DNA of 34,289 nucleotides from DATMXS01 sp050260275. Its GTDB lineage: Bacteria; Acidobacteriota; Terriglobia; Bryobacterales; Bryobacteraceae. The stretch is from NCBI GenBank assembly GCA_050260275.1, contig JBLNBX010000233.1, positions 1 through 34,289 of the forward strand, read 5' to 3'. The notes under the pieces are model-generated. The model searched no databases and had not been told where the DNA came from. It was given only the letters and a program-made list of their open reading frames with translations. This document shows positions 16,033 through 23,864 of this stretch, one piece after another; position 1 is the stretch's first letter; the number at the start of each line of letters is the position of its first letter. Both the position numbers and the translations under genes were made by a program.

Positions 16033-17117
16033 TTCGAGGTTCCGGCCGCTGCGCGGGTGGCGCCGAGCAGCCGCTCCACTTCCGCAGCGCGCTGTGCGTA
16101 TGTATGTTCGGCGGTCACGCGGCGCATCGCCGCTTCGCCAATCTCCCAGGCGCGCTCCGGGGTCAACGCCGCCAGGTGCTCCGCAACTTCCGCGCCGTCG
16201 CGGGCCACGAGCGCCTCCACGCCGGGCTCGAGGAAAAGCTCGAGTCCCGCCCAGGAGTCAGTGATGATGCAGGCCTCGGCTCCCGCAGCCTCGAAGATGC
16301 GGGTAGGAGGCGAGTAGCCGTACCGCGCCATGCTGTCGCGATTGACGTTCAGCACAGCAAGCGCGGTGGAGTTGAACGCGTTGTGGTCGCGCGTATAGAG
16401 GTGCCCGATGGAAAGCACGTTGGGCGGCACGCGCTTGTCGTCCCAGCCGTTTCCGGCCAGCAGGAACCGGCGGTCAGGAAGCAGCGCAGCGGCACGGAAG
16501 AAGAACTCCTCCACGCGCCTCTCGCGGTCCGGAAGCCTGTTGCCCGCGAAGGCAAGGTGGCACTCGAACCGCGGGTCCCGGCCCGCGCGGTGGTGTGTAA
16601 CCGGGTCGAGCGCGTTGTAGATGGGCACGCACTGGCGAGCGCCGAGCGCCCGGTAACCGGCGACGACGGGCGGCCCGCCTCCGTAAGTGAGCACCAGATC
16701 GTAGCGCGGGATCAGCGCGCGGAAAGGGTCCGCCGGGTCGGCGTTGACGCGGTCGAGCGTCGCCGGCGCGTCCACGTCCCAAAAGACGATGGTCTTCCCC
16801 GGCGCCCGGAGGTCCACTACCGCGCGCTCAAGCAGCTCGTCGAATACTCCGATGCCGCTGGCCTTGACGATCACGTCGGCGTGGCGCGCGTGTTCGAGTT
16901 CGCGTGCGACGCCCTCCTCCGTCGCCGGGTACACCACGACGCGCGCCCATGGAGGAGGCTCCAGGTCGCGGTGCGCCTGGCGCTGGTAGGCGTCCGGTTC
17001 GTAGAAGGTGACTGAGTGGCCGAGTTCCGCGAGCGCCCGGATGATGCCGCGATAGTACGTGGCCGCCCCGTTCCAATATGCGGAAAGGAGGCTCGATCCG
17101 AAGAACGCGATCTTCAT
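16029..17117 (-). CDS. CgeB-like glycosyltransferase
   Basis: A 362-residue GT-B glycosyltransferase of the CgeB-like group. The start shows IAFFGSSLLSAYWNGAATYYRGIIRALAELGHSVTFYEPD, and the C-terminal domain shows YGYSPPTRIFEAAGAEACIITDSWAGLELFLEPG. It shares layout and several motifs with the next gene downstream (14932-16032), so the two are probably paralogues. Both ends overlap neighbours by four bases (ATGA), indicating coupled translation. It is expected to act in the cytosol on a lipid- or protein-linked acceptor. Confidence 0.85.
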   Translation of the reverse strand: MKIAFFGSSLLSAYWNGAATYYRGIIRALAELGHSVTFYEPDAYQRQAHRDLEPPPWARVVVYPATEEGVARELEHARHADVIVKASGIGVFDELLERAVVDLRAPGKTIVFWDVDAPATLDRVNADPADPFRALIPRYDLVLTYGGGPPVVAGYRALGARQCVPIYNALDPVTHHRAGRDPRFECHLAFAGNRLPDRERRVEEFFFRAAALLPDRRFLLAGNGWDDKRVPPNVLSIGHLYTRDHNAFNSTALAVLNVNRDSMARYGYSPPTRIFEAAGAEACIITDSWAGLELFLEPGVEALVARDGAEVAEHLAALTPERAWEIGEAAMRRVTAEHTYAQRAAEVERLLGATRAAAGTSK

Positions 17118-18223
17118 GCCATCACCTCGCGGCCGGCGCGAGCCTGTTCGTATATGAGCATGAGTTCGTCCACCCGATGAGCGCAGGTGTGGCGGGCGCG
17201 CACGGTCTTGAGCCCGCGCCGGGCCATGCGGCGCGCCATAGCCGGATCCGCCAGCAGAGATTCGATGTGAGCAGTCATTTCACGCGCGTCGCGGGCGACC
17301 AGGAAATCCTTGCCCGGCGTGAACAGCCGTCCGGTGTCGCGCCAAGGCGACGAGACCAGCGGGATACCGCACGCCAGCGCCTCAAAGACGCGGATGGTCG
17401 CGATCCCGGGCAAAATTTGCGCATAGAAGCGCCGCGGGATGTGTACGGTCACGCGGAAGCGCGCGAACACCTCGGGAACGCGGTAATTCGGCAGCCAGCC
17501 GCCGTACTCAATGCCCGCAGCAGCGAGCGCCCGCCGGCCGCTTTCGGGATAGCGGACGCCGTAGGCGCGCGCCCGCAGGCCGAGGCGCTTCACCGGCTCC
17601 AGCAGGAATTCGTCGAGTTCCTCGGTGCGCTCCTCGTCGCCCCAGTTGCCTATCCAGACCAGGTCGCCTTCGAAGCGCCTCCGCGGCAAGGGCCGGAATA
17701 CTCGCGTGTCGGCGGCCTCGTGCCAGACCCAGGCGCGGCGGGCCCAGTTGCGCTCGAGATAGATGTCGCGAATGACCTCTCCGAACGCCAGCACGCCATC
17801 GTAGCCGGACAGATCGTAGCGTGACATCGAGATCCGGTCCGATACGGAGCGGTGGTGAGTGTCGTGGAACAGCAGCACGTAATTTCCGCGCGCGGCCCGG
17901 TGCGCTCCGATACGGGCCACGAGTTCCGGATCATTCCACTCGTGGACGATCACCAGATCCGCTCCGGCGAGAGCCTCTTCCAGATCGGGCAAGACGCCCT
18001 GATACAGAGTGCCGCGCAATTGCGGGTACGCCCGTTCGAAACCGGCTACAGCGTCAGCGCCGTGATCGCTGATCAGGTTGGTGCGGCTCCAGCCATCAGC
18101 GGGCTCGTAGATCCGGAGGTCGCAGCCTCGGCAAAGCAGCTCCGTCGCAATGCCCCGCAGAAAATGCGCATTGCCGTGGTTCCAGCAGGACGCCAGCGAG
18201 TGGCAGAAGATCACGACGCGCAT
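17114..18223 (-). CDS. CgeB/GT-B glycosyltransferase
   Basis: A 369-residue glycosyltransferase. The start chosen is the ATG at 18223 (MRVVIFCHSLASCWNHGNAHFLRGIATELL), where the first beta strand of a GT-B fold begins; an upstream ATG at 18463 in the same frame would add 80 residues inside the previous gene with no domain character. The C-terminal part has ILPGIATIRVFEALACGIPLVSSPW and a DFLVARDAREM segment, as in CgeB-like and GT4 enzymes. It overlaps the upstream GT4 gene by 13 bases and the downstream gene by four. The substrate is unknown. Confidence 0.85.
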   Translation of the reverse strand: MRVVIFCHSLASCWNHGNAHFLRGIATELLCRGCDLRIYEPADGWSRTNLISDHGADAVAGFERAYPQLRGTLYQGVLPDLEEALAGADLVIVHEWNDPELVARIGAHRAARGNYVLLFHDTHHRSVSDRISMSRYDLSGYDGVLAFGEVIRDIYLERNWARRAWVWHEAADTRVFRPLPRRRFEGDLVWIGNWGDEERTEELDEFLLEPVKRLGLRARAYGVRYPESGRRALAAAGIEYGGWLPNYRVPEVFARFRVTVHIPRRFYAQILPGIATIRVFEALACGIPLVSSPWRDTGRLFTPGKDFLVARDAREMTAHIESLLADPAMARRMARRGLKTVRARHTCAHRVDELMLIYEQARAGREVMA

Positions 18224-19269
18224 GCGGCCTCCGCAGATAGGGTTCCGGCGTAGGCAGCCAGGTATGCGTGGGCCATGCGCGCCGGCGAGAACCGGTGCGA
18301 GCGTTCCCGGGCGGCCCTTTGCATGGAGGCACGGTACCTCGCATCGGAGATCAGGCGCGAAAGCGCCGCTTCCAGCCAGAAGGTGTCGCGCGGGGGAACA
18401 AACACGGCCGCGCCGTCCCAGTGTTCCCGCAGGCTCGGAATGTCTCCGAGCACCAGCGCGCACCCCGACAACGCGGCCTCCAGCACCGAGAGCCCGAAAG
18501 GCTCATAGAGCGCCGGGAGCGCGTAGATTGGAGCGCGGGCGTAGCACCAGGCCATCTCCCCGGGCGTAAGCCGCCCGAGGGCGTGCACGCATTCGCCATG
18601 CGGAACGCCATCGCCCGCCACGTAAACCGGCCAGCGCAGCCTCGGCGCGACTTCCACCAGCGCACGCACATTCTTCGCCTCGTCCCAGAAGCGCCCCGCG
18701 GAGAAGACGAACTGGTCCGGCAAGGCGGGGCCGCCCGTTGCGACGCCGCGCTCGACGGCGTTCGGAATCACGACGCCGCCGCGCAGCCCGTAGTGCCGCC
18801 GCAGAGCTTCGAGCATCCTTCTGCTGGGCGCGATGACCACACGCGCCGCCGCAAGTCCGGCGGCGACGGATGCGCGATACCTGTTCCAGACCGGTGGCGG
18901 AGCGCCGCCGCGCACAGCCTCCCACCACGAGAAGACGCACGAGTGCCCCACCGCCAGCACCGGCGCCCGCCACGGCAGCGCCGCGTGGACATAGCCGTTC
19001 AGATGAATCACCGTGGGCTCGAACCGCTCCTCGAGTTCCAGCAGCCATTCGCCGGCCCGGCGCACGTCGTCCCAGGGCTCGTCCATCCACTCCAGCTTGA
19101 GCGGGCGGTGGTAAAGCGCGATCACATTGAGCGGCCTTTCCGGCGGCGGCGCCGGCTCTCCCATGACGGCGAGCACTATCTCAACGGAGTGCCGCTCGAG
19201 AGCGCGCGCCAACTCCGTGGCGTAGGTCCAGACGCCTCCGACCGCATCGGCTGTCATCAGGACTCGCAC
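18211..19269 (-). CDS. GT4-family glycosyltransferase
   Basis: A 352-residue glycosyltransferase with the GT4 pattern: VRVLMTADAVGGVWTYATELARAL at the start, FSAGRFWDEAKNVRALVEVAP in the middle, and the E-x7-E-type motif PALYEPFGLSVLEAALSGCALVLGD near residue 265. I chose the GTG at 19269 because it gives the usual first strand and has GGAG five bases upstream; the ATG at 19257 (overlapping the radical SAM stop as TGATG) is the alternative, four residues shorter. A longer frame reaching 19479 lies within the upstream gene and has no domain signal. The enzyme probably transfers a hexose from a nucleotide sugar. Confidence 0.86.
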   Translation of the reverse strand: MRVLMTADAVGGVWTYATELARALERHSVEIVLAVMGEPAPPPERPLNVIALYHRPLKLEWMDEPWDDVRRAGEWLLELEERFEPTVIHLNGYVHAALPWRAPVLAVGHSCVFSWWEAVRGGAPPPVWNRYRASVAAGLAAARVVIAPSRRMLEALRRHYGLRGGVVIPNAVERGVATGGPALPDQFVFSAGRFWDEAKNVRALVEVAPRLRWPVYVAGDGVPHGECVHALGRLTPGEMAWCYARAPIYALPALYEPFGLSVLEAALSGCALVLGDIPSLREHWDGAAVFVPPRDTFWLEAALSRLISDARYRASMQRAARERSHRFSPARMAHAYLAAYAGTLSAEAACAS

Positions 19270-20540
19270 TCTGACTCCAATCGCGACAGAGGCAGGGGGC
19301 TGGCCTCCTGTATGTCGCTGAAACTGTCGTAAGCGCTGAGGTAGTAATCGAGCGCGCGTTCCCAGGCGCGATCGTCGGGCGCGCCCCACAGCCTCGTGTA
19401 GTCCGGCGAGCCGGGATACGGGAACAGCGGAACCGGCTCGTTGGCCCACACCCCGTGCGTCTGTAAGTGCGCGCGCCACTGCTCGATTTCTTCCGCGGTG
19501 TCATCTCCGGAATACAGCAGATTCGCCTGGACGAACGGCACCCACTGCCTCGCCGCGATGAGCCGCTCGGTGAACTCAGCCGTGGTGAGGCGGCTTCGCT
19601 TGTCGAGACGGGCGCGCCCCGCTTCCGAGATGCTCTCGACGCCGGCCTCGATCGAAACGCAGCCGGCGCGACCGAGCAGCTCCAGAAGTTCGGGCTTCCA
19701 GAGATCGATCCGCGTCTGTACGCCGAACTTCACGCCGCGCGGGACGAGCGCATCGAGCAAGGCGCGGTCCGGCAGGAAGATTTCGTCGATGAAGTAAACA
19801 TACCCGGCTCCGGCGGCAACAAGCCCGTCGAGTTCGTCGAGAACCACCTGGAGCGGGCGTTTGCGATAGTTTGTCCTGAAGTTCTCCTTCGCGCAGAAAG
19901 TGCACTTGTACGGGCAGCCGCGCGAGAACTCGATTTCAGCGCCGGGCGCCGTGGGTTCCGCGTCGAAGCGGTGATGGTGATGGCGGTGGCGCGCCAGAAC
20001 CTCAGGCGGCCAGCGGAGCGCGGGCAACGACGCGAGATCCGTCGCGTGCGGAAAGCCCTGAACGCGAACTTCGTTTCCGTCGCGCCAGGCGAACGAGTCC
20101 ACCTTGTCCCACTCGCCCGCGAGCTTTGGAAGAATATCTTCGGCCTCGCCGAGAACGGCTCCGTCCACGCCCAGTTTCCGCAGCGTTGCCCGCGGCGTGC
20201 TGGATGCGTGAGGCCCGATGGCGACGAGCTTGCCGGCCGTGCCGCGCAGGTTCGCAACGGTCTGCTGAGGCACCCTCAACTCAGGAGGCGCGCAGCGCCA
20301 GAACAGGTAGCTCGGCGCGGTTGTGACCACGGCTATGTCGGGCGCGAATTCAGCCACGCGCCGCCGCACTTCCGCGCGGGACAGCGATTCGAGCTGCCCA
20401 TCCACGATCAGCACTTCGTGCCCTGCCCGCTCCAGAAGCACCTTGGCGTAGCCGAACTCGAGCGGCAGATGCGGCTCGCGGCATCCGAAGTAGATGCTGC
20501 CCTCGAACGTCCACGGCGGATTGACCAGCGCGTATCTCAA
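19257..20540 (-). CDS. B12-binding-domain radical SAM protein of a glycan cluster
   Basis: A 427-residue protein. Residues about 1-140 resemble a cobalamin-binding Rossmann domain (LRYALVNPPWTFEGSIYFGC; AEFAPDIAVVTTAP; LVAIGPHASSTP), without the DxHxxG histidine motif. The radical SAM domain starts with Cys209-x3-Cys213-x2-Cys216 (RGCPYKCTFC), which binds the 4Fe-4S cluster, followed by YVYFIDEIFLPD and CVSIEAGVESI. Such enzymes often methylate unactivated carbons or rearrange sugars; the reaction here is unknown. The start is read as TTG at 20540, which overlaps the epimerase stop (TTGA) and has GAGG eight bases upstream. A longer frame to 20723 lies inside the epimerase gene. Confidence 0.88.
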   Translation of the reverse strand: MRYALVNPPWTFEGSIYFGCREPHLPLEFGYAKVLLERAGHEVLIVDGQLESLSRAEVRRRVAEFAPDIAVVTTAPSYLFWRCAPPELRVPQQTVANLRGTAGKLVAIGPHASSTPRATLRKLGVDGAVLGEAEDILPKLAGEWDKVDSFAWRDGNEVRVQGFPHATDLASLPALRWPPEVLARHRHHHHRFDAEPTAPGAEIEFSRGCPYKCTFCAKENFRTNYRKRPLQVVLDELDGLVAAGAGYVYFIDEIFLPDRALLDALVPRGVKFGVQTRIDLWKPELLELLGRAGCVSIEAGVESISEAGRARLDKRSRLTTAEFTERLIAARQWVPFVQANLLYSGDDTAEEIEQWRAHLQTHGVWANEPVPLFPYPGSPDYTRLWGAPDDRAWERALDYYLSAYDSFSDIQEASPLPLSRLESECES

Positions 20541-21595
20541 GACGCCAACCTCGATTTGAGCGAAGCAGTGAAGCTCTCGGGCCTGGATTGCGAGAGCCAG
20601 GAGTGCAGCCTGCGGATGCCCGCCCGCACGCCGGTACTGGGTTTCCAGCCTGTAGCGGAGCTGAAAGCGCGCGTGTCGGAAACGTAATAGCGCTGGTCCG
20701 CGGGACGCCAGGGTTCGAAGCACAGCCGCGGCGGGGTTCCTTGCAGCTCGGAGATGATGCCCGCAAGCTCCAAGAGGCTGACCGTGTTTGCGGGGCCGCC
20801 GCCAATGTTGAACGCCCGCCCGGAGATTGCCTCGATGTTCTCCCGCGCCGCCATGAAGGCGCTAAGCAGGTCGTCGATGTAGAGGATGTCGCGAACCTGG
20901 TAGCCGTCCCCATAGATCACGATGGGGTGGCCGGCTAGAGCGCGAATGAGGAAGTGCGCCACCCATCCCTGGTCTTCCGTGCCAAACTGGCGCGGTCCGT
21001 AGATGCAGCTCATACGGAAGACGACGGCGCGCAGGCCGAACACGCGGGCGTAGTCCAGAACGTACTGGTCGGCAGCGCCTTTCGAACACCCGTAGGGGCT
21101 GTGGAACGAAAGCCGCCTCCGCTCCGAAACGCCGCGCCTGATCGCGCGATTGAGCGGCTCGTAGCGCAGCGTGCCCCGGACAAGCTCGACATCGGAGAGG
21201 TCGCCGTACACCTTGTTTGTCGACGTGAATATCAGCAACGGAGGGTGCGCGCAGGCCCGCATCTGCTCCAGCAGGTTGAGCGTACCGCGCGCGTTTATCT
21301 CGAAATCGGCCGCCGGATCGGCGAGACTCGACGTGACCGCCACCTGGGCCGCCAGATGATATACCTCGGACACGCCCCTGAGCGCCGCGCGCAGGGCGAA
21401 GCGGTCGCGCACATCGCCCAGTTCGAACTTCAGCCGCTGTGCATGCTCGGACCGCAGCCACTCGAAGTTGCTTTGCACGCCCGGCCGGGACAGGTTGTCG
21501 AAAATGAGCACCTCGCGCCCGGATGCAAGCAGACAGTGCGCCAGGTTCGAGCCTATAAAACCAGCACCGCCGGTGATAAGCACGCGGCCGCTCAT
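20537..21595 (-). CDS. NAD-dependent epimerase, CDP-paratose 2-epimerase-like
   Basis: A 352-residue extended SDR enzyme. It has the NAD-binding TGGAGFIGS motif (8-16), TSTNKVYGDL, the catalytic Tyr168-x3-Lys172 within HSPYGCSKGAADQYV, and CIYGPRQFGTEDQGWVAHF followed by IYGDGYQVRDILYIDDL. These strings closely resemble CDP-paratose 2-epimerase (RfbE/TyvE), which converts CDP-paratose to CDP-tyvelose. No CDP-sugar dehydratase or synthase is in the window, so the natural substrate may be a different nucleotide sugar. The start overlaps the upstream epimerase stop by four bases and the stop overlaps the TTG of the radical SAM gene. Confidence 0.86.
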   Translation of the reverse strand: MSGRVLITGGAGFIGSNLAHCLLASGREVLIFDNLSRPGVQSNFEWLRSEHAQRLKFELGDVRDRFALRAALRGVSEVYHLAAQVAVTSSLADPAADFEINARGTLNLLEQMRACAHPPLLIFTSTNKVYGDLSDVELVRGTLRYEPLNRAIRRGVSERRRLSFHSPYGCSKGAADQYVLDYARVFGLRAVVFRMSCIYGPRQFGTEDQGWVAHFLIRALAGHPIVIYGDGYQVRDILYIDDLLSAFMAARENIEAISGRAFNIGGGPANTVSLLELAGIISELQGTPPRLCFEPWRPADQRYYVSDTRAFSSATGWKPSTGVRAGIRRLHSWLSQSRPESFTASLKSRLAS

Positions 21596-22707
21596 ACGGT
21601 CAACCCCCGTGAGGCCAGCTCGGCCCTGGCTTCGGCGACACGGTCGTGAGCGATCTGCCCCTCCAGCCAGGCCGCGAGTTCCGAAAGGCCGCTCTCCAGG
21701 CTCACGCGCGGGCTGTAGCCGAGCACGCGCCGGGCAAGCGTTATATCAGCGAAGCAGTGGCGGATATCTCCGGCGCGGAAAGCTCCCGTGATCTCCGGAG
21801 CGATGTTCTTTCCGAGCACGCGTGCCATGGCCTCCGCCACCTCCCGAACGGTGCGCGGCTTCCCGCTCCCGATGTTGATGACCAGCCCGTTCGCCTCGGG
21901 CCTCTCCAGCGCGAGAAGGCAGCCTTGAACGACGTCGTGTACGCTCACGAAATCACGCCGCTGCCGGCCATCCTCGAAGATCACCGGAGCGTTGCCGTTC
22001 AGGTAGCGGGCGGCGAAGATGGCGAGCACGCCGGTGTAGGGATTCGAGAGCGCCTGGCGCGGTCCGTAGGCGTTGAAGAACCGGAGCGCAACGGTGGGGA
22101 TGCCATACGCTCTGCCGAACATCAGGCACATGCGTTCCTGGTCGTATTTCGAGAGCGCGTACACGGACGCCAGGCAGGGCTTCTTCGTTTCGGGAGTCGG
22201 AACTGGAACGAGCGCTTCGCCGGTTCCGTTGCGGACCTCCCACTCGGTGGCGCGCAGTTGTGCGGCGGGCCGCTCCACATCTTCGTGCAGATTGCCGTGA
22301 GAGTCGCGGTAGAGCCCCTCGCCGTAGATGCTCATGCTCGAGGCGACGATGAGCTTACCCACCGGCTGCCTGGCGATCGCCTCGAGCAACACCGCCGTTC
22401 CGACGGTGTTGATGCTGGCGTATTTCGCCATCTCGTACATGCTCTGCCCTACGCCTACCGCGGCAGCGAAGTGGAAAACCGCGTCGGCGCCCTTCAGGCT
22501 GCGGCGCACGGCCTCGCCGTCGCGCACATCGCCTACTATCAGTTCCACCGCGCGGTCCAGATACTCTGGCCTGCGGCAATCGGGACCGTGCACCTGCGAA
22601 GAAAGGTTGTCGAGCACGCGCACGGAATGGCCGGCCTTCAGCAGTTCATCCGCGAGGTGCGACCCGATGAAACCCGCACCGCCAGTGATCAGGATGTTCT
22701 TTCCCAA
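21592..22707 (-). CDS. NAD-dependent epimerase/dehydratase, GalE-like, first gene of glycan operon
   Basis: A 371-residue extended SDR enzyme, probably a UDP-sugar 4-epimerase or related. The NAD motif TGGAGFIGSH lies at about 7-16, the catalytic Tyr183-x3-Lys187 is in VYALSKYDQ, and RFFNAYGPRQALSNPY and RRDFVSVHDV are typical of UDP-glucose/GlcNAc epimerases. The start is read as TTG at 22707 (LGKNILITGG), which has a strong GGAGGGG ribosome site seven bases upstream; an ATG at 22746 would add 13 residues before the usual first strand. It heads the seven-gene operon and supplies a nucleotide sugar to the downstream transferases. Confidence 0.88.
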   Translation of the reverse strand: MGKNILITGGAGFIGSHLADELLKAGHSVRVLDNLSSQVHGPDCRRPEYLDRAVELIVGDVRDGEAVRRSLKGADAVFHFAAAVGVGQSMYEMAKYASINTVGTAVLLEAIARQPVGKLIVASSMSIYGEGLYRDSHGNLHEDVERPAAQLRATEWEVRNGTGEALVPVPTPETKKPCLASVYALSKYDQERMCLMFGRAYGIPTVALRFFNAYGPRQALSNPYTGVLAIFAARYLNGNAPVIFEDGRQRRDFVSVHDVVQGCLLALERPEANGLVINIGSGKPRTVREVAEAMARVLGKNIAPEITGAFRAGDIRHCFADITLARRVLGYSPRVSLESGLSELAAWLEGQIAHDRVAEARAELASRGLTV

Positions 22708-22944
22708 GCAATGTCCCCTCCGGGTGTGAACACAGCAGCCCCGCAACGTGCGATTCGGGAATGACGATTGGACGCAGGATCGGCGTAAAATGCCGCTGCG
22801 ATTTCGTTCGAACGGTCAATCCCCGAGCACCGTTCCGCCAATTCAAAGCCCCTCGACGGCTCATGCCAGCGCCCGCCCCTCCCGGCGCTGATCGCAGACA
22901 CCGCATTTCGGGCCGGTTGCTAGAAACCGCGCCCAGCAAGCATT

Positions 22945-22967
22945 GCCTCAAATCATTGAGGCTTTTT
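22945..22967 (+). terminator. Hairpin followed by T tract
   Basis: GCCTCAA (22945-22951), loop ATCA, TTGAGGC (22956-22962), then TTTTT: a perfect 7-bp stem in the form of an intrinsic terminator on the plus strand. No plus-strand gene ends here, so it may end an antisense or small RNA. Read on the minus strand it would lie near the 5' end of the glycan operon leader. Confidence 0.5.
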
Positions 22968-22987
22968 AATAGCCGATATCCACTTAG

Positions 22988-23016
22988 TTTTTAACACCAT
23001 CCGGGACATTCGTCAA
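22988..23016 (-). promoter_or_regulatory. Sigma70-type promoter for the glycan operon
   Basis: On the minus strand TTGACG (23016-23011) and TAAAAA (22993-22988) are separated by exactly 17 bases, matching five and four of six consensus positions. Transcription would start near 22981, giving a leader of about 270 bases before the TTG at 22707. Confidence 0.45.
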
Positions 23017-23068
23017 CCTGAGTACGCAAATTTGGTCGAGAATGTACCGGATTCCGCAGGCATAATCC

Positions 23069-23096
23069 GGAACTGAACCGCACCATCGCACGGTTT
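23069..23096 (+). promoter_or_regulatory. Possible ECF-sigma promoter for the DUF892 gene
   Basis: GGAACT (23069-23074), 16 bases, then CGGTTT (23091-23096). The GGAAC element is typical of ECF sigma -35 sites and the downstream gene is stress-type, but the -10 match is loose and the leader would be about 190 bases. Confidence 0.2.
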
Positions 23097-23291
23097 AGGA
23101 CGGGTTTGATTGCTGGAAGGGGAGCGCGCGGGCGGGGCTGCGCCGGCAGTGGCCGAAGGCTTGCTGATTGGCACCGAGGGGCGCGTGCGGATGCTCTTTC
23201 CGGCGCCGTAAAGGGTAGAAGGTTCACTGCGGGCGGTAGTTTTTTCACGGGCGTCCGGTTGGGCGCGGCGCGTCCCGGAGGAGGAACCAAC

Positions 23292-23810
23292 ATGGCTATG
23301 AAGATCAACTCGCTGCGCGAGTTGTTCATCTCCCAGTTGCGGGAGGCTTACGACGTCGAGAGCCAGATCGAGCGCACCCTCCCGAAGGTGATTCAGCACG
23401 CATCGCACGCGGAGTTGAAGGACCTGATCCACCTGCACCTGGGCCAGACCAAAGAGCAGGCCAGACGCATCGAGCGGTGCTTCGAGATCCTTCGTGAGGA
23501 ACCCAAAACGGAGACAGCCGAGGGAATCAAGGGCATCATCAAAGGAGCCGAGCACCTGGCCGACCGGGAAGGCGATCCGGCTGCCATCGATGCCGGTATC
23601 ATCGCGTCCACCCAGAAGGTGGAGCACTACGAGATCGCCCTCTACGGCACGCTTTGCACCTACGCCGAGATGCTCGGCGAGCAGGAGTGCCTGGCTCTGC
23701 TGCAACAGACCCTTTCAGAGGAGAAGGAAGCGGACCAGAAATTGACCGCTCTCGCCGAGCGCGTCATCAACGTCAACGCCATGAAAGGCGGCCAGACACG
23801 GCACGCCTAG
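23292..23810 (+). CDS. DUF892 (YciE/YciF-like) ferritin-like protein
   Basis: A 172-residue helical protein of the DUF892 family, which has a ferritin-like four-helix bundle and is usually stress induced. Visible landmarks are LRELFISQLREAYDVESQIERTLPK at the start, repeated Glu/His positions on helices (LHLGQTKEQARRIERCFEIL, KVEHYEIALYGTL, SEEKEADQKL), with the E...ExxH-type metal candidates. The ATG at 23292 follows a strong GGAGGAGGAACCAAC ribosome site; the same frame stays open 186 bases upstream, but that part is leader. A strong terminator follows immediately, so the gene is largely monocistronic. The metabolic function of the family is not established. Confidence 0.92.
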   Translation: MAMKINSLRELFISQLREAYDVESQIERTLPKVIQHASHAELKDLIHLHLGQTKEQARRIERCFEILREEPKTETAEGIKGIIKGAEHLADREGDPAAIDAGIIASTQKVEHYEIALYGTLCTYAEMLGEQECLALLQQTLSEEKEADQKLTALAERVINVNAMKGGQTRHA

Positions 23811-23816
23811 ACTCGG

Positions 23817-23842
23817 AGGGGCCGCCGCGGGCGGCCCCTTTT
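23817..23842 (+). terminator. Rho-independent terminator after the DUF892 gene
   Basis: AGGGGCCGCC (23817-23826), loop GCG, GGCGGCCCCT (23830-23839), then TTT, giving a T run of four from 23839. It is a perfect 10-bp GC-rich stem six bases after the stop codon. Confidence 0.88.
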
Positions 23843-23864
23843 CAAGTCTGCTGGGAGAACACAG

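Larger units (their letters stand above)
22708..23291. other. Divergent intergenic region with operon leader signals
   Basis: This 584-base stretch separates the minus-strand glycan operon from the plus-strand DUF892 gene. I see no convincing gene in it. It holds a minus-strand promoter-like pair (22988-23016), a hairpin with a plus-strand T tract (22945-22967), an inverted repeat CCGGATT/AATCCGG (23047-23053 and 23064-23070), and a G-rich leader before the DUF892 start. The part at 22960-23045 is noticeably more AT-rich than the flanks, as expected for promoters. Confidence 0.7.

Noticed and set aside
17118..18463. Longer 449-residue version of the third CgeB-like transferase
   Set aside because: The added 80 residues overlap the preceding gene and lack domain features; ATG 18223 begins the first Rossmann strand.
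22761..22994. Small plus-strand frame within the divergent intergenic region
   Set aside because: It has no ribosome site and its amino-acid composition is not protein-like; it spans the terminator-like hairpin.
23232..23239. GGCGGTAG, identical to the core of the RfaH ops element, near a glycan operon
   Set aside because: It lies on the plus strand, in the DUF892 leader and not the glycan leader, and the same 8-mer occurs again at 25803 inside a gene, so chance explains it.
23106..23291. In-frame extension of the DUF892 gene by 62 codons
   Set aside because: The domain begins at 23292 after a strong ribosome site, and the added residues are Arg/Gly/Ala-rich leader sequence.
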